From assembly GCF_005406225.1 (NCBI RefSeq), contig NZ_NXLY01000009.1, positions 1 through 64,000 on the forward strand: DNA of 64,000 bases, written 5' to 3'. Of this stretch, positions 1 to 9,747 are shown piece by piece (position 1 is the first letter of the stretch; every line of letters begins with the position of its first letter). The stretch is from Campylobacter taeniopygiae. Lineage in GTDB: Bacteria > Campylobacterota > Campylobacteria > Campylobacterales > Campylobacteraceae. Both the position numbers and the translations under genes were made by a program. The notes beneath the pieces were generated by a model. It worked only from the letters and a program-made list of their open reading frames with translations, was not told the origin of the DNA and made no database searches.

Positions 1-1050
1 ATTGGTTTTTATATTAATAGTAGAGACATTCTTTGTTTTATGATTGATAAAATCAAAGAAGGCATTAAGACCACTTTGGATGGTGGTGAGTGGGGAGAGA
101 CCTTTTGTGATTAGGATTCTAATTAGGATGAGGGCGATGATAGTGGCAATGATGCCTATGAGGATTTGTTTAAAGAGAATGGCTTTAACAACTCCTGTAT
201 AAGTTTCATCTTCTGTAACCGTACATACTCTAAATTTTGGATTGATTGTTGCACTACATAGTACTTCATAAGAATTCCCTTTATCATCCTTTGCTCCAAA
301 AAGAGCATTTTCTTCTTTTGGATTAAGATAATAATTTGGATTAGTATTGATTGTATTAGCTATATTTATACTTAGTGGATTTTTTGTAAGAATTCTTTCT
401 GGATATTGATGAAAATAAATCTCACCATCTGGACTATAAACTGCAGCATAAGTATTTTCAGAATGACCATAAGCTAAAACATCTTTGGAAAATTGCTCTA
501 GAGTACAATCTCCTCCGACAACTCCTATAAGCTTCCCATCTTTATAAATAGGCATTGCGTAGGTTAAAATATGATTATTGTTCATCAAAGATTGATAAGG
601 ACCATATACACTTGATTTTGTTGTCTTTTTAGCTTCTTGATACCATGTTAAATTTTTGAGAGTAAAAGATTTAGAATCCAATATTTTTCTATCTGATAAA
701 AGTATTCTTCCAGAATTTTCAAAACCTAAAAAAACAAGTTTAAAACCAAAAGCTTCTTTGAAAGATTCTAACAAACTAAAGATTTCCTCATCGTTGCCTT
801 TATCTAATACTTTTTCAATTTCTTTAGCCAAAACCTCCATTGCAACTCGTCTGCTTTTTCCATAATTATCAAATGTCATTGCAACATCTTCTACGGTTTT
901 TAGTTGAGTGCTTTTAAGTAATTCAAAAGTGTTATTTTTAGATTCAAAATAGCTAATAGCACTTGTGATAGCTAATATAATAACTATCAAAACACCTATA
1001 TAAAAAGTTAATTTTAGCGATACGCCAAAAGATTTTGTTTTTTCTTTCAT
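1..1050 (-). CDS. Methyl-accepting chemotaxis protein, N-terminal part (cut by window edge)
   Basis: Not in any listed long frame because its 3' end lies outside the window. Reading the minus strand from ATG at 1050 gives 350 open codons down to base 1, with AGGAGA at 1060-1055 as ribosome site. Seen: a membrane segment at about residues 10-32, a periplasmic domain, a second membrane segment at about 290-314, then the start of a HAMP-like region. The periplasmic part has dCache hallmarks (TWYQEA, VYGPYQS, a GVVGGDC strand), so this is a ligand-sensing chemoreceptor of the Campylobacter group A Tlp kind; the signalling domain is not visible. The Arg three residues before the Trp, part of the usual amino-acid-binding dCache motif, is Asn here, so the ligand is uncertain. 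Which Tlp it corresponds to cannot be settled. Confidence 0.88.
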   Translation of the reverse strand, partial: MKEKTKSFGVSLKLTFYIGVLIVIILAITSAISYFESKNNTFELLKSTQLKTVEDVAMTFDNYGKSRRVAMEVLAKEIEKVLDKGNDEEIFSLLESFKEAFGFKLVFLGFENSGRILLSDRKILDSKSFTLKNLTWYQEAKKTTKSSVYGPYQSLMNNNHILTYAMPIYKDGKLIGVVGGDCTLEQFSKDVLAYGHSENTYAAVYSPDGEIYFHQYPERILTKNPLSINIANTINTNPNYYLNPKEENALFGAKDDKGNSYEVLCSATINPKFRVCTVTEDETYTGVVKAILFKQILIGIIATIIALILIRILITKGLSPLTTIQSGLNAFFDFINHKTKNVSTINIKTN

Positions 1051-1203
1051 TTTTTCTCCTAAAATATTTTTATTCATTTAGAAAATTGGTTTTAATATTC
1101 TAAATATGAAATACCTAATAATAAAAGAATAAAATGAAGCGAATGTGAAATGTGAGCTAAATGTGCTTGAAAATAAAGTTAATAAATTAATAAAAATTGT
1201 TTA

Positions 1204-1241
1204 AGCAAAAAAGATATAGCTTTAAAAAACTCTTTAAAGCT
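1204..1241 (-). terminator. Probable intrinsic terminator after pflA
   Basis: On the minus strand a perfect 9-bp stem (AGCTTTAAA with TTTAAAGCT, loop of 6) is followed within a few bases by a run of six T. It lies about 30 bases downstream of the pflA stop and upstream of the chemoreceptor gene, so it would separate the pflA/nuo transcript from the chemoreceptor. The stem is AT-rich and therefore weak. Confidence 0.5.
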
Positions 1242-1269
1242 TTAATATAAAATACGAAATAATTAAAAA

Positions 1270-3630
1270 CTATTTTAAAATTTGATTTTTATCGCGGCAT
1301 AAATTTTGCCAATTTGAAGGTTTTAATTTTAAACATTGTTGCAAACTTTCTTTTTCAGCTTGAGTATTTTTCATTCTTTCATAGGTTAAACTTTGTATAT
1401 ACAAAGCCCTTGCTCTATCATCATCAGAAAGTTTTAATTTTAATAAATCAGTTAAAACAGCTAAAGACTTTTCATTTTCATTCACTTTAGCTAAAGTGTC
1501 TAGATAAATAAATTCAAGATTTGGACTATAAAGATTAATTCCTTTTAAATTTTGATAATCAATAGCCTTAGGAGCATAAGTAAGAATCGTTGTTTGCATC
1601 TTATGATCATCTGCATAAGATAATAAAGTATCATAGGCTTCTACCATATTGAAATTCATTGGAAAAGTCTCTAAAATTTTTAATACACTAATAGCCTTAT
1701 TATAATCATCCATTTTTAAATAAGACAAAAATTGCAAATAGTAAGCTTTAAAATTCTCCTCATCACTTTTTAAAATTTTTGACTCGGCTATTTCTTTGGC
1801 AATTTTTAAAACTTGCCTATACTGCTTGTTATCATAAAGCATTGATGCTTTTTTTAATCCAAAAAATATAGGATCTTCATTATAATTTTTATCCGCATAA
1901 TCCATAGCTTCTTCAACTTTAGAAGTTCTGATAAAACAATCTAACATATGTTTTTTATCATTTATTTTTTGCCCTATTTCATAAGATTTAAATTGTGCAA
2001 AAATAGCCGTTGCTTCGATACAATTATCAGATTTTAATTTGCTATTTAAAAGATCAACCGCAGCTTGCTGTAATAATTTTAAAGAATTAGGAAGTTTTCT
2101 TTCTTCTATTTGTTTTTTATATCCCAAAATAGCACTAAAATTTCCTTCTTTATAATAAAGCTGCATATCTTTATCTAAAGCTTTATTAACTATATTTTCA
2201 TCTTTTTGAGCATATTCTTTTATAAGCATGGCATAATGTTTATGTGAAAGTGTAGAATTTTCATCATCCATCGCAAAAAACAACTCATCTCTAGCTTTTC
2301 TAATCTCATCTAAATATTTACCGTCGTCTAAATACTCATTTAAATATAAATTAATATATTTTTTAGCTTCATTCACTTTTCCTACTCGAGACAAACTTAA
2401 AGCTAAGTCTTTTAAAACTTCCTCATATTTTTGACTCACTCTTGACATTTTATTAAAAATATTTTGATAAATATTAGAGCTGATACCGTATTGCTTATTT
2501 TGATCAAAAAGTTTGGCAAGATCCAAAGATCTAAATCTATCTTTTCCAAAATACTGCGGATTAGCTTTTAAAATCGTATTTGCGTACTCCATTGCTTTAT
2601 TTATGTTATTATTTAAAATGCTATCTTTAGCCAAAGCCATCGCCGCTCTAGCAGCTAAATTTAAATTCTTGGTATTTAGATAAATATCTTCATAAATATC
2701 CATAGCTTTACTTCTTTCTCTTAAGCTATAAAGATAATCGGCATAATCAAGCTTTGCTAATTGAGAAAAATAATTATTAGGTTGATTATTTAAAATTGAC
2801 ATCATATAATTAATATCAGAATTCTTAGATAAAGCAATGTAAGCTCTTAGCATTATATAAGATACTTCGAAAAAATTTCTATCACTTGTAAAAGTTCGAG
2901 TCCAATTTTTAGCATCTGCAATCATTTTTTCTAAAATTTTTCTGTCCCTAAAGCTAGGATCTTGAGTATAAAGTTGATTTTCAGCTCTTAATTTATAAAG
3001 AATAAATTCGCTCATAAAAATACTCTTTGCGTAACGCTTTATTGCATTATCAGCATCAATAGCTACTTGTTGATAATTTGCTTTATCATATTCATCTTTA
3101 ATCCGTAAATAAGTATTAATATCCGCACTTTGAGGAATAACAACGGGATTAGAATTTAAATCAAGTGCTCCTACATAAGGTAAGCTTTCATACGGAAAAT
3201 TAATACCAAAATTAAGCCCATCATAATCTCTTTTTCTGATTAAATTATCAGTGAAGACAAAAGTAAAGCCCTTGCTTTTATGAGAAGTGGAATTGCTTAA
3301 TTCTTTATCAATATATATATTTTGAGATAAATCAAACATTCTTGCGTCTGTTTTAGGCAATATAACCATTTTAATTTTTTGAGTTTCTTTGAAAAATTTC
3401 AAATCAAATGTTGCAAAATTTTGATTATTTAAAGGAGTATCGACAATACCTGGAATAATACATTCAAAATGTATTTTATTTTCAGTTACAAATTTTTGAC
3501 AAGTAAAATCTAAATCATTTTGAACATGTAAAACCGCGAAATTTTGCTTATTTTCGCGGCCAGTATTTAAAGTTAATTCAAAAGCAAAAAGAATATAAAC
3601 ATTCAATAAAAGTAAAAATATAATTCTCAT
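1270..3630 (-). CDS. pflA: PflA, flagellar motor scaffold protein
   Basis: A 786-residue protein with a hydrophobic N-terminal signal peptide (about residues 1-16) and a long, all-helical body with TPR-like helical pairs, especially in the last 300 residues. Length and composition fit Campylobacter PflA, first named for a paralysed-flagella phenotype and now placed in the periplasmic disk structures around the motor that hold extra stator units. It starts 12 bases after the nuoN stop on the same strand and has no clear ribosome site of its own, so it is probably expressed from the nuo transcript. Identification rests on length, architecture and the pflA-nuoN order known from C. jejuni. Confidence 0.9.
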   Translation of the reverse strand: MRIIFLLLLNVYILFAFELTLNTGRENKQNFAVLHVQNDLDFTCQKFVTENKIHFECIIPGIVDTPLNNQNFATFDLKFFKETQKIKMVILPKTDARMFDLSQNIYIDKELSNSTSHKSKGFTFVFTDNLIRKRDYDGLNFGINFPYESLPYVGALDLNSNPVVIPQSADINTYLRIKDEYDKANYQQVAIDADNAIKRYAKSIFMSEFILYKLRAENQLYTQDPSFRDRKILEKMIADAKNWTRTFTSDRNFFEVSYIMLRAYIALSKNSDINYMMSILNNQPNNYFSQLAKLDYADYLYSLRERSKAMDIYEDIYLNTKNLNLAARAAMALAKDSILNNNINKAMEYANTILKANPQYFGKDRFRSLDLAKLFDQNKQYGISSNIYQNIFNKMSRVSQKYEEVLKDLALSLSRVGKVNEAKKYINLYLNEYLDDGKYLDEIRKARDELFFAMDDENSTLSHKHYAMLIKEYAQKDENIVNKALDKDMQLYYKEGNFSAILGYKKQIEERKLPNSLKLLQQAAVDLLNSKLKSDNCIEATAIFAQFKSYEIGQKINDKKHMLDCFIRTSKVEEAMDYADKNYNEDPIFFGLKKASMLYDNKQYRQVLKIAKEIAESKILKSDEENFKAYYLQFLSYLKMDDYNKAISVLKILETFPMNFNMVEAYDTLLSYADDHKMQTTILTYAPKAIDYQNLKGINLYSPNLEFIYLDTLAKVNENEKSLAVLTDLLKLKLSDDDRARALYIQSLTYERMKNTQAEKESLQQCLKLKPSNWQNLCRDKNQILK

Positions 3631-3642
3631 AAAATAATTATA

Positions 3643-5019
3643 TTATATTTTTATAAAAATAATACCAAAAATGCTTATTAATACACAAATAGCTAAAACA
3701 AAACCTTGTATAAAATTAAATTGCACATAAGAAGCTTCAGAACTACTCTTAACAAAAAGAGCGTGAATAATTACTTTTAAATAAGAATAAAGCATAAATA
3801 CTGAAGCTAAAGCCATAAATACAGCCAAATACCAATAATCTTCAATAATTAAGGTTTTTAGAACAATAACTTTTCCCCAAAAAGCTCCAAAAGGTGGAAT
3901 TCCTGCAAGTGAAAGCACACAAAAAGCAAGTGACAAAGCAATTAAAGGTTTTTTGGTCAATAAAGCATTGAGATTTTCAAATGAAGTGAAACGGAAATTA
4001 CTTAAAATTAAAAACACACCATAATTAGAAAAACTAAACAAGACCCAATAAATAAATATAGGATTTAAAACCCCTTCTTTAGTATCAAATAAAGGAATAC
4101 AAGCAGCCAAAACAAAACTAGAATGTACCACAGAACTATAAGCGAACATTTTTTTCACATCTTTTTGACTTAATGCGGCAATTGCAGCGACTAACATAGA
4201 AAACACTGCCAATATACTGATAATATTTTCAATTCCAATATGATCAAAAAATCCAAAAAGTCTTAATACTACCACAAACATAGCTATTTTTGGCACTACT
4301 GAAATAAAAGCTGCCAAATTTGAATAAGTTGCAAAATATACATCTTTTAACCAAAAATGAAAAGGGGCTAAAGAAAGTTTTACAGCACATAAAACAAAAA
4401 TCATCACTCCCGCGGTTAAAAGTATAGGATCTTTTTCTAATGCCAATTTTGCATCTAAGTCTAAAGTTCCTGTTTTCATATAAATCAAAGCTGAAGCCAT
4501 CACGAAAAATCCAGAACCTACAGCAGCAACACTAAAATATTTGATAGCACTCGAAACAGCATTATGAGTTCCACGCATTGCTATAAGAGTATAAAGAGCC
4601 AAAGATGATGATTCAAGTCCTATGAAAATTAAAACTAAATTTGAACTCGATACCATAAGCAACAAACTAGAAATCATAAACATAAACAAACTATAAAATT
4701 CACCTTTGTTTTCATCTTTTTGCATTAAAAGATATAAAAATGAAAAACATAAAATGATTAAAGAACTATAAAAAGAAAAGATATCATTATTTAAAGTTCC
4801 TAAAAATGCCTTTGATGCACCTAAACCAGAAGAAGATACATTACTTAAAATTAAAAAAGTACTAACGATCAAAGATAAAGCACAAGTGCCTATATAAAAT
4901 GTCCTATGAAATTTTCCAAAAGCCGAGCACAATAAAAGAATAATAGCAATAGCAATTAAAAACAAAAAAGGATAAGATAAGGAGATATTTAAATTACTGA
5001 TATTATCTAAATCTAACAT
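3643..5019 (-). CDS. nuoN: NADH-quinone oxidoreductase-like complex I subunit N
   Basis: A 458-residue polytopic membrane protein with the antiporter-like fold of NuoL/M/N; the conserved Lys-containing helices can be seen (for example around VKLSLAPFHFWLKDVY). It forms one of the three proton-pumping modules of the complex I membrane arm. Its start overlaps the end of nuoM by 17 bases, which suggests translational coupling. It is the last nuo gene of the operon, followed by pflA. Confidence 0.95.
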   Translation of the reverse strand: MLDLDNISNLNISLSYPFLFLIAIAIILLLCSAFGKFHRTFYIGTCALSLIVSTFLILSNVSSSGLGASKAFLGTLNNDIFSFYSSLIILCFSFLYLLMQKDENKGEFYSLFMFMISSLLLMVSSSNLVLIFIGLESSSLALYTLIAMRGTHNAVSSAIKYFSVAAVGSGFFVMASALIYMKTGTLDLDAKLALEKDPILLTAGVMIFVLCAVKLSLAPFHFWLKDVYFATYSNLAAFISVVPKIAMFVVVLRLFGFFDHIGIENIISILAVFSMLVAAIAALSQKDVKKMFAYSSVVHSSFVLAACIPLFDTKEGVLNPIFIYWVLFSFSNYGVFLILSNFRFTSFENLNALLTKKPLIALSLAFCVLSLAGIPPFGAFWGKVIVLKTLIIEDYWYLAVFMALASVFMLYSYLKVIIHALFVKSSSEASYVQFNFIQGFVLAICVLISIFGIIFIKI

Positions 5020-6499
5020 TGTTTTCTCCTTTAATATGATTTAAAAAATTTATATTTTCTTGATTTATGGCTCTTGTTTTCATTAATTCAACAAGAGAAT
5101 TAACATTTTTTTCTAGTGGATTTAAGAAAATTTTTGGAGCTAAACCCAAAGAAAAAATTAAAAAAGCTACCATAACAAGAGTAATAATTTCTCTTGTATG
5201 TAAAGAAAAACTTTCAAGATTTGTATCTTGTTGCATAAAAAACATTTTTCTAAATACAGCAAGCATATAAATCGCTCCAAGTATGATCACAAATCCCGCT
5301 AAAAACGCATAAAGCAAACTTACTTTAGCGATACCTAAAAGAGCTAAAAATTCTCCTACAAAAGATATGGTTAAAGGTAAAGAAATACTCGCTAGCAAAA
5401 TCAAAGCAAAAAAGATAGTAAATAAAGGCGCCTTGCGTGCTAAGGAATGATAATGTGAAATTTCTAAAGTCCCATATTTTTTATATAAAAGTTCAGCCAT
5501 TAAAAATAAACTTCCTGTAACTAAACCATGCGCAAACATATAAAATATAGCTCCAGTAATTCCTAAAATATTTAAAGAAAAAATCCCTAAAACCATAACT
5601 CCAATATGAGAAATGGAACTATAAGCGATCAATTCTTTTAAATTTGAAGCACGATAGGCAATTAAAGCATTATAAATAATACTTACGATACATAAAGCTG
5701 CAATTAAAGGTATAAAATAAACACTCGCATCCGGAAAAAGTGGCAAACAAAAATGTAAAAAACCAAAAGGAGCCATTTTAAAAGCAACTAGCATCATAGA
5801 AACTAAAATTGGCGAATTTGCATAAACTTTTGGTGCCCATGTATGCAATGGAAAAAGAGGTGCTTTAATAGCAAAAGCAATGAAAAATGCTCCAAAAAGT
5901 AAAAGTTGTTCATTGAAACTAAATGCAGAGGCATTATTTTTCCAAATTTCTAAATCAAATGTGAAAACATTTAAAAGTTTATAAGTAGCATACGCTTGAT
6001 AAATTAAGGCTAAGAGCATTAAAATAGAACCGGCAAAGGCATAAATGAAAAATTTAATACCTGGTCTATAATCCTTGCCATAAACACCCATGATATATAG
6101 CAAAGGTAAAAGAGAAAATTCCCAAAATACATAAAACAATAAACCATCAAGTGAAGAAAATAGCCCCATAATGGCAAATTCTAAAAAGAAAATACAAGAA
6201 ACAATTGCCTTTTTTTCAATTTTTAAAAATAAAAAACTTAAAAATATCATTAAAGAGCTCAAAAGCATCAAGACTAAAGAAATACTATCTACTCCAACAT
6301 GATATTCAAATAAATTAGCTATTTTAAAAGGGAGTTTGTATTCAAAATCAACCCCATTAATTCCATCAAAGAAAAATTTAGCATTTAAAGCAAGTATAAT
6401 TAAACTCGCCAAAACGCTAAAAATCTTTACTCCGCCACGGTTTAAAATAAGAGTAATCAAACCAGCGGCTAGAGGAAATAAAATTAAATAATTTAGCAT
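5003..6499 (-). CDS. nuoM: Complex I subunit M
   Basis: A 498-residue membrane protein of the antiporter-like NuoM family with about 14 predicted helices. The conserved motif with AIKAPLFPLHTWAPKVY, carrying the channel Lys and a conserved His, is present. It pumps protons as the middle module of the membrane arm. One base separates its start from the nuoL stop, and its 3' end overlaps nuoN. Confidence 0.96.
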   Translation of the reverse strand: MLNYLILFPLAAGLITLILNRGGVKIFSVLASLIILALNAKFFFDGINGVDFEYKLPFKIANLFEYHVGVDSISLVLMLLSSLMIFLSFLFLKIEKKAIVSCIFFLEFAIMGLFSSLDGLLFYVFWEFSLLPLLYIMGVYGKDYRPGIKFFIYAFAGSILMLLALIYQAYATYKLLNVFTFDLEIWKNNASAFSFNEQLLLFGAFFIAFAIKAPLFPLHTWAPKVYANSPILVSMMLVAFKMAPFGFLHFCLPLFPDASVYFIPLIAALCIVSIIYNALIAYRASNLKELIAYSSISHIGVMVLGIFSLNILGITGAIFYMFAHGLVTGSLFLMAELLYKKYGTLEISHYHSLARKAPLFTIFFALILLASISLPLTISFVGEFLALLGIAKVSLLYAFLAGFVIILGAIYMLAVFRKMFFMQQDTNLESFSLHTREIITLVMVAFLIFSLGLAPKIFLNPLEKNVNSLVELMKTRAINQENINFLNHIKGENNVRFR

Positions 6500-6500
6500 T

Positions 6501-8291
6501 TTACACCATCCTTGCCAAAATAAGTAAAATCACAAAACCAGCCACCAAAAATCTAAGCATTAAATTTAAGCTATTTGGCATAATCATTTTTTTAGAAATT
6601 AAATTAGCATAAAAAGAAATTTTTTCAACAATTGCATCAAAAATAAAAACATCGCAATGTTTCATAATTGCACATAAACTTTCGTATTTATTTACTATAA
6701 ATTTATGATAAAAATGTGGTATAAAATAATCATTACTTAAAAGTTTGTGTATTTTGTTTTCTTCTATGCTTGGTTTAAACCAAGAAAATTTATACGCAAT
6801 GATAGCCAAAAGTATCCCTAAAATTCCTGCTGCACTGGCACAAATCATCACGATATGATCTTGAGCATCTATAAATACAAGCTTAGAGCTGATATATTTA
6901 AAAAAGCTGTGTTCAAAAAATCCTGAAACAATTGCCAAAATCATCAAAGGAGTCATGGCTAAAAGTGCTATTTTACTTGCTTCATGTGGGTGTGCATCGT
7001 GTCTTGAATTGGTAAAAAATACAAGCATTAAAAGCCTAAAACTATAAAAAGCTGTCATAAAAGCTGCGATTAAAAGCACTAAAAATATTCCATGATTATG
7101 AATTATAAAAGAATATCCTAAAATCAAATCTTTTGAGAAAAATCCTGCAAAAGGATAAATTCCTACCAAAGCTAAAGATCCTATAGTCATAAAAATAGCC
7201 GTGATTTTTAAAGGTTTAAATAATCCACCCATTTTTTTAATATCTAAGTTATCATTCATAGCATGCATTACGTTTCCAGCACCTAAAAATAATAAAGATT
7301 TGAAAAAAGCATGGGTTGCCAAATGAAACAAAGCTATACCATAAGCTCCAAGTCCAGCCGCTACAAACATATATCCAAGTTGAGATAAAGTAGAATATGC
7401 TATGATACGTTTTAAATCCCTTGCCACCAAAGCCATAGAAGCGGCAAATATAGCCACAAAAGCTCCAAGAATAGCTATAAAATAAGAAACTTCAGGAACC
7501 AAAGAATAAATTTCTCCTGCTCTAATAACCAAATAAACCCCAGCTGTAACCATGGTTGCAGCATGGATTAAAGCTGAAACTGGAGTAGGTCCCGCCATCG
7601 CATCAGCAAGCCAAGTATGAAAAGGAAATTGTGCAGATTTTCCCATGGCACCTATAAATAAACAGCTTGCTATTAAAATCAAAGCATTATGATCAAGGTT
7701 TTGCACCTTGGAAAAAACTTCATCATAATTTAAAGTTCCCACTTGGATATAAAGCCAAAAAATTCCTAAAAGCATACCCAAATCAGCAATTCTATTCATA
7801 ATAAAAGCTTCATTAGCCGCAAAAGAATAGGTATTATTTTTATACCAAAAGCCTATTAAAAGCCAAGAACAAAGTCCAACACCTTCCCAACCTACAAAAA
7901 GACCTAAAAAGTTATCACTTGTGATTAAAAAAAGCATGGAAAAAACAAAAAGTCCTAAGTAGGCAAAAAATTTGTTAAATCCCTCATCGTGTGCCATATA
8001 AAAAATGCTATAAAAATGCACACAAGTAGCCACAATACCGACAACACACATCATTGTAAGTGAGATAGAGTCTATATTAAAACCAAAATTAACCCCTATA
8101 AACCATTCAAAAAAACTTATATTGCCGCTAAAATTATTAAAAAGCAAGTACAAAGAACAAAAAGTTCCAATGGCTATAAGTATCCCGCATATATAACCTA
8201 CAAAAATCTTTCTTTGACTTAAAGAAAAACAACTTGCAAATAAAAAGGATATAAAAGGACTCAATAGTGAAACTAAAACTAAATTTTGCAT
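6501..8291 (-). CDS. nuoL: Complex I subunit L
   Basis: A 596-residue antiporter-like subunit, the distal proton pump of the membrane arm. Conserved segments visible include GKSAQFPFHTWLADAMAGPT and GWEGVGLCSWLLIGFWY. The C-terminal part (after about residue 480) has the lateral helix and final membrane segment expected for NuoL. It lies between nuoK (one base away) and nuoM. Confidence 0.97.
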   Translation of the reverse strand: MQNLVLVSLLSPFISFLFASCFSLSQRKIFVGYICGILIAIGTFCSLYLLFNNFSGNISFFEWFIGVNFGFNIDSISLTMMCVVGIVATCVHFYSIFYMAHDEGFNKFFAYLGLFVFSMLFLITSDNFLGLFVGWEGVGLCSWLLIGFWYKNNTYSFAANEAFIMNRIADLGMLLGIFWLYIQVGTLNYDEVFSKVQNLDHNALILIASCLFIGAMGKSAQFPFHTWLADAMAGPTPVSALIHAATMVTAGVYLVIRAGEIYSLVPEVSYFIAILGAFVAIFAASMALVARDLKRIIAYSTLSQLGYMFVAAGLGAYGIALFHLATHAFFKSLLFLGAGNVMHAMNDNLDIKKMGGLFKPLKITAIFMTIGSLALVGIYPFAGFFSKDLILGYSFIIHNHGIFLVLLIAAFMTAFYSFRLLMLVFFTNSRHDAHPHEASKIALLAMTPLMILAIVSGFFEHSFFKYISSKLVFIDAQDHIVMICASAAGILGILLAIIAYKFSWFKPSIEENKIHKLLSNDYFIPHFYHKFIVNKYESLCAIMKHCDVFIFDAIVEKISFYANLISKKMIMPNSLNLMLRFLVAGFVILLILARMV

Positions 8292-8292
8292 A

Positions 8293-8586
8293 CTAAGCCT
8301 CCTCTTTTAAACTTTTTAATTCTAATGTGCCATTTTTTCTATACCAAAGCACACATAAAGCTACTCCAACAGCCACTTCACAAGCTGCAATACCTATGAT
8401 AAAAAGTGCAAAAACTTGACCATTTAAATCTTGATGCATTTTTGAAGCAGCTACTAAAGCTAAATTTGCAGCATTGAGCAAAATTTCACTTGAAATAAAT
8501 AACATAATGAGATTTTGTCTTTTTAAAATTCCAATAAGTCCAATCACAAACATTAAAATGGCTATAAAAAAATATTTTTCTATCAT
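8293..8586 (-). CDS. nuoK: Complex I subunit K
   Basis: A 97-residue protein with three membrane helices, the standard size of NuoK, with the conserved glutamates in membrane segments (SSEILLNAANLALV and ACEVAVGVAL). I chose ATG at 8586 rather than an upstream start at 8631: it is preceded by AAGGA and forms an ATGA overlap with the nuoJ stop, which is typical of coupled subunits. It acts in the proton path between the quinone module and NuoN. Confidence 0.95.
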   Translation of the reverse strand: MIEKYFFIAILMFVIGLIGILKRQNLIMLFISSEILLNAANLALVAASKMHQDLNGQVFALFIIGIAACEVAVGVALCVLWYRKNGTLELKSLKEEA

Positions 8587-9101
8587 TGTTTTTCCTTTAA
8601 AAGCTCTTTGTGAGTAAGTACTATGGCACAAACAAGAGCAATCAAGAGTAATATAGCTATAAATTCAAAGCCTAAAAGATATTTTGAGAAAACCTGTAAA
8701 GCAAGTTGTTGATTATTATTAAATAAAGTTAAATCTTGCAAAGGTAGATCTGTTTTTACATTTTGATATTTAAAACCTAAGATAGCAAATAAAAGAAAAA
8801 TGGCACTTAAAAATATCAAAACAAAAAAACTTTTTTTAGCTTTAATCTTTTCTTTAAATTCTTTAGAAGCATCAAAAAACATCATAGCAAAGCTATAAAT
8901 TCCAAGCACAGCTCCACCATAAACGATGATTTGTATCGCACCTAGAAAATCTGCATCTAATAAAAAATAAAATCCAGATAAAAATACCATTCCTCCAGCT
9001 AAAGCTGAAAGAGAATAAAGCATAGTTTTGCTTAAAACCGCTATTAAAAAAAATCCTAAGACAAATATGCTAAAAAATACAAAGGCTAAAGTTTCTATCA
9101 T
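8583..9101 (-). CDS. nuoJ: Complex I subunit J
   Basis: A 172-residue, five-helix membrane protein of the NuoJ family; the conserved [15 protein letters not shown] helix, which carries the pi-bulge region in characterised complexes, is recognisable. It overlaps nuoK by 4 bases and nuoI by 4 bases. It couples quinone reduction to the antiporter modules. Confidence 0.95.
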   Translation of the reverse strand: MIETLAFVFFSIFVLGFFLIAVLSKTMLYSLSALAGGMVFLSGFYFLLDADFLGAIQIIVYGGAVLGIYSFAMMFFDASKEFKEKIKAKKSFFVLIFLSAIFLLFAILGFKYQNVKTDLPLQDLTLFNNNQQLALQVFSKYLLGFEFIAILLLIALVCAIVLTHKELLKEKQ

Positions 9102-9739
9102 TTGACTTCTCCTTGTGAATTTTGATCTTGAGTTTCTAAGGCTTTATTTTGCATTGCATCATAATAATTTGGAGTTTTCTTAACCAATAAATCAGCATCT
9201 TTTCTTAGACTTCCAGCTCCTTCAAATTCTACTTGCTGTTTTAATTTGTCAATAGGAGTTAAAAAATCTTGCTTATAACCAAAATAAGATCTTTGCTCTG
9301 CTGCATTTTCATATTCTAAACCATGAACTATAGCAAGTTCTGGACATACTTCAGCACAAAATCCACAATAAATACAACGCCCCAAATTAATACTATAATT
9401 ATTTACTTTTTTGCGTCCATCTTTATCTAGGGAGGTCTCCATTCTTATACAATTACTGATGCAAATTTTTTCACAAAGCCCACAACCTATACATCTTTCA
9501 TTTTCACTTTCTATAAAACGCATAAGCCTATGCACTGCACGATAACGATTATCAAGTTGGAGTTTTTCTAAAGGATATTTTATGGTTGCACTATTATTTC
9601 TTTTAAGCATTTCACGCATCACCACCCATAAACCCACAAAAAGCTCAAGTTTGATACTTCTTTTTAAGGCTTGTAAAATTTTTTGCCACGTCGTAACGGG
9701 CGTTTTTCTTTTTTCATCAACCAAATAATAATTTTTCAT
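9098..9739 (-). CDS. nuoI: Complex I subunit I, 2x[4Fe-4S] ferredoxin-like
   Basis: 213 residues with two canonical cluster motifs: C83-x2-C86-x2-C89-x3-C93 and C122-x2-C125-x2-C128-x3-C132. An additional Cys97 replaces the Pro that often follows. The C-terminal 70 residues are a lineage-specific charged tail. It carries clusters N6a and N6b, which pass electrons from the peripheral arm to NuoB. It overlaps nuoJ by 4 bases. Confidence 0.96.
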   Translation of the reverse strand: MKNYYLVDEKRKTPVTTWQKILQALKRSIKLELFVGLWVVMREMLKRNNSATIKYPLEKLQLDNRYRAVHRLMRFIESENERCIGCGLCEKICISNCIRMETSLDKDGRKKVNNYSINLGRCIYCGFCAEVCPELAIVHGLEYENAAEQRSYFGYKQDFLTPIDKLKQQVEFEGAGSLRKDADLLVKKTPNYYDAMQNKALETQDQNSQGEVK

Positions 9740-9747
9740 TTAAACTC

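Noticed and set aside
656-865. A plus-strand open frame of 69 codons
   Set aside because: It is antisense to the chemoreceptor gene, whose minus-strand frame is open over all of 1-1050 with a ribosome site and clear domains.
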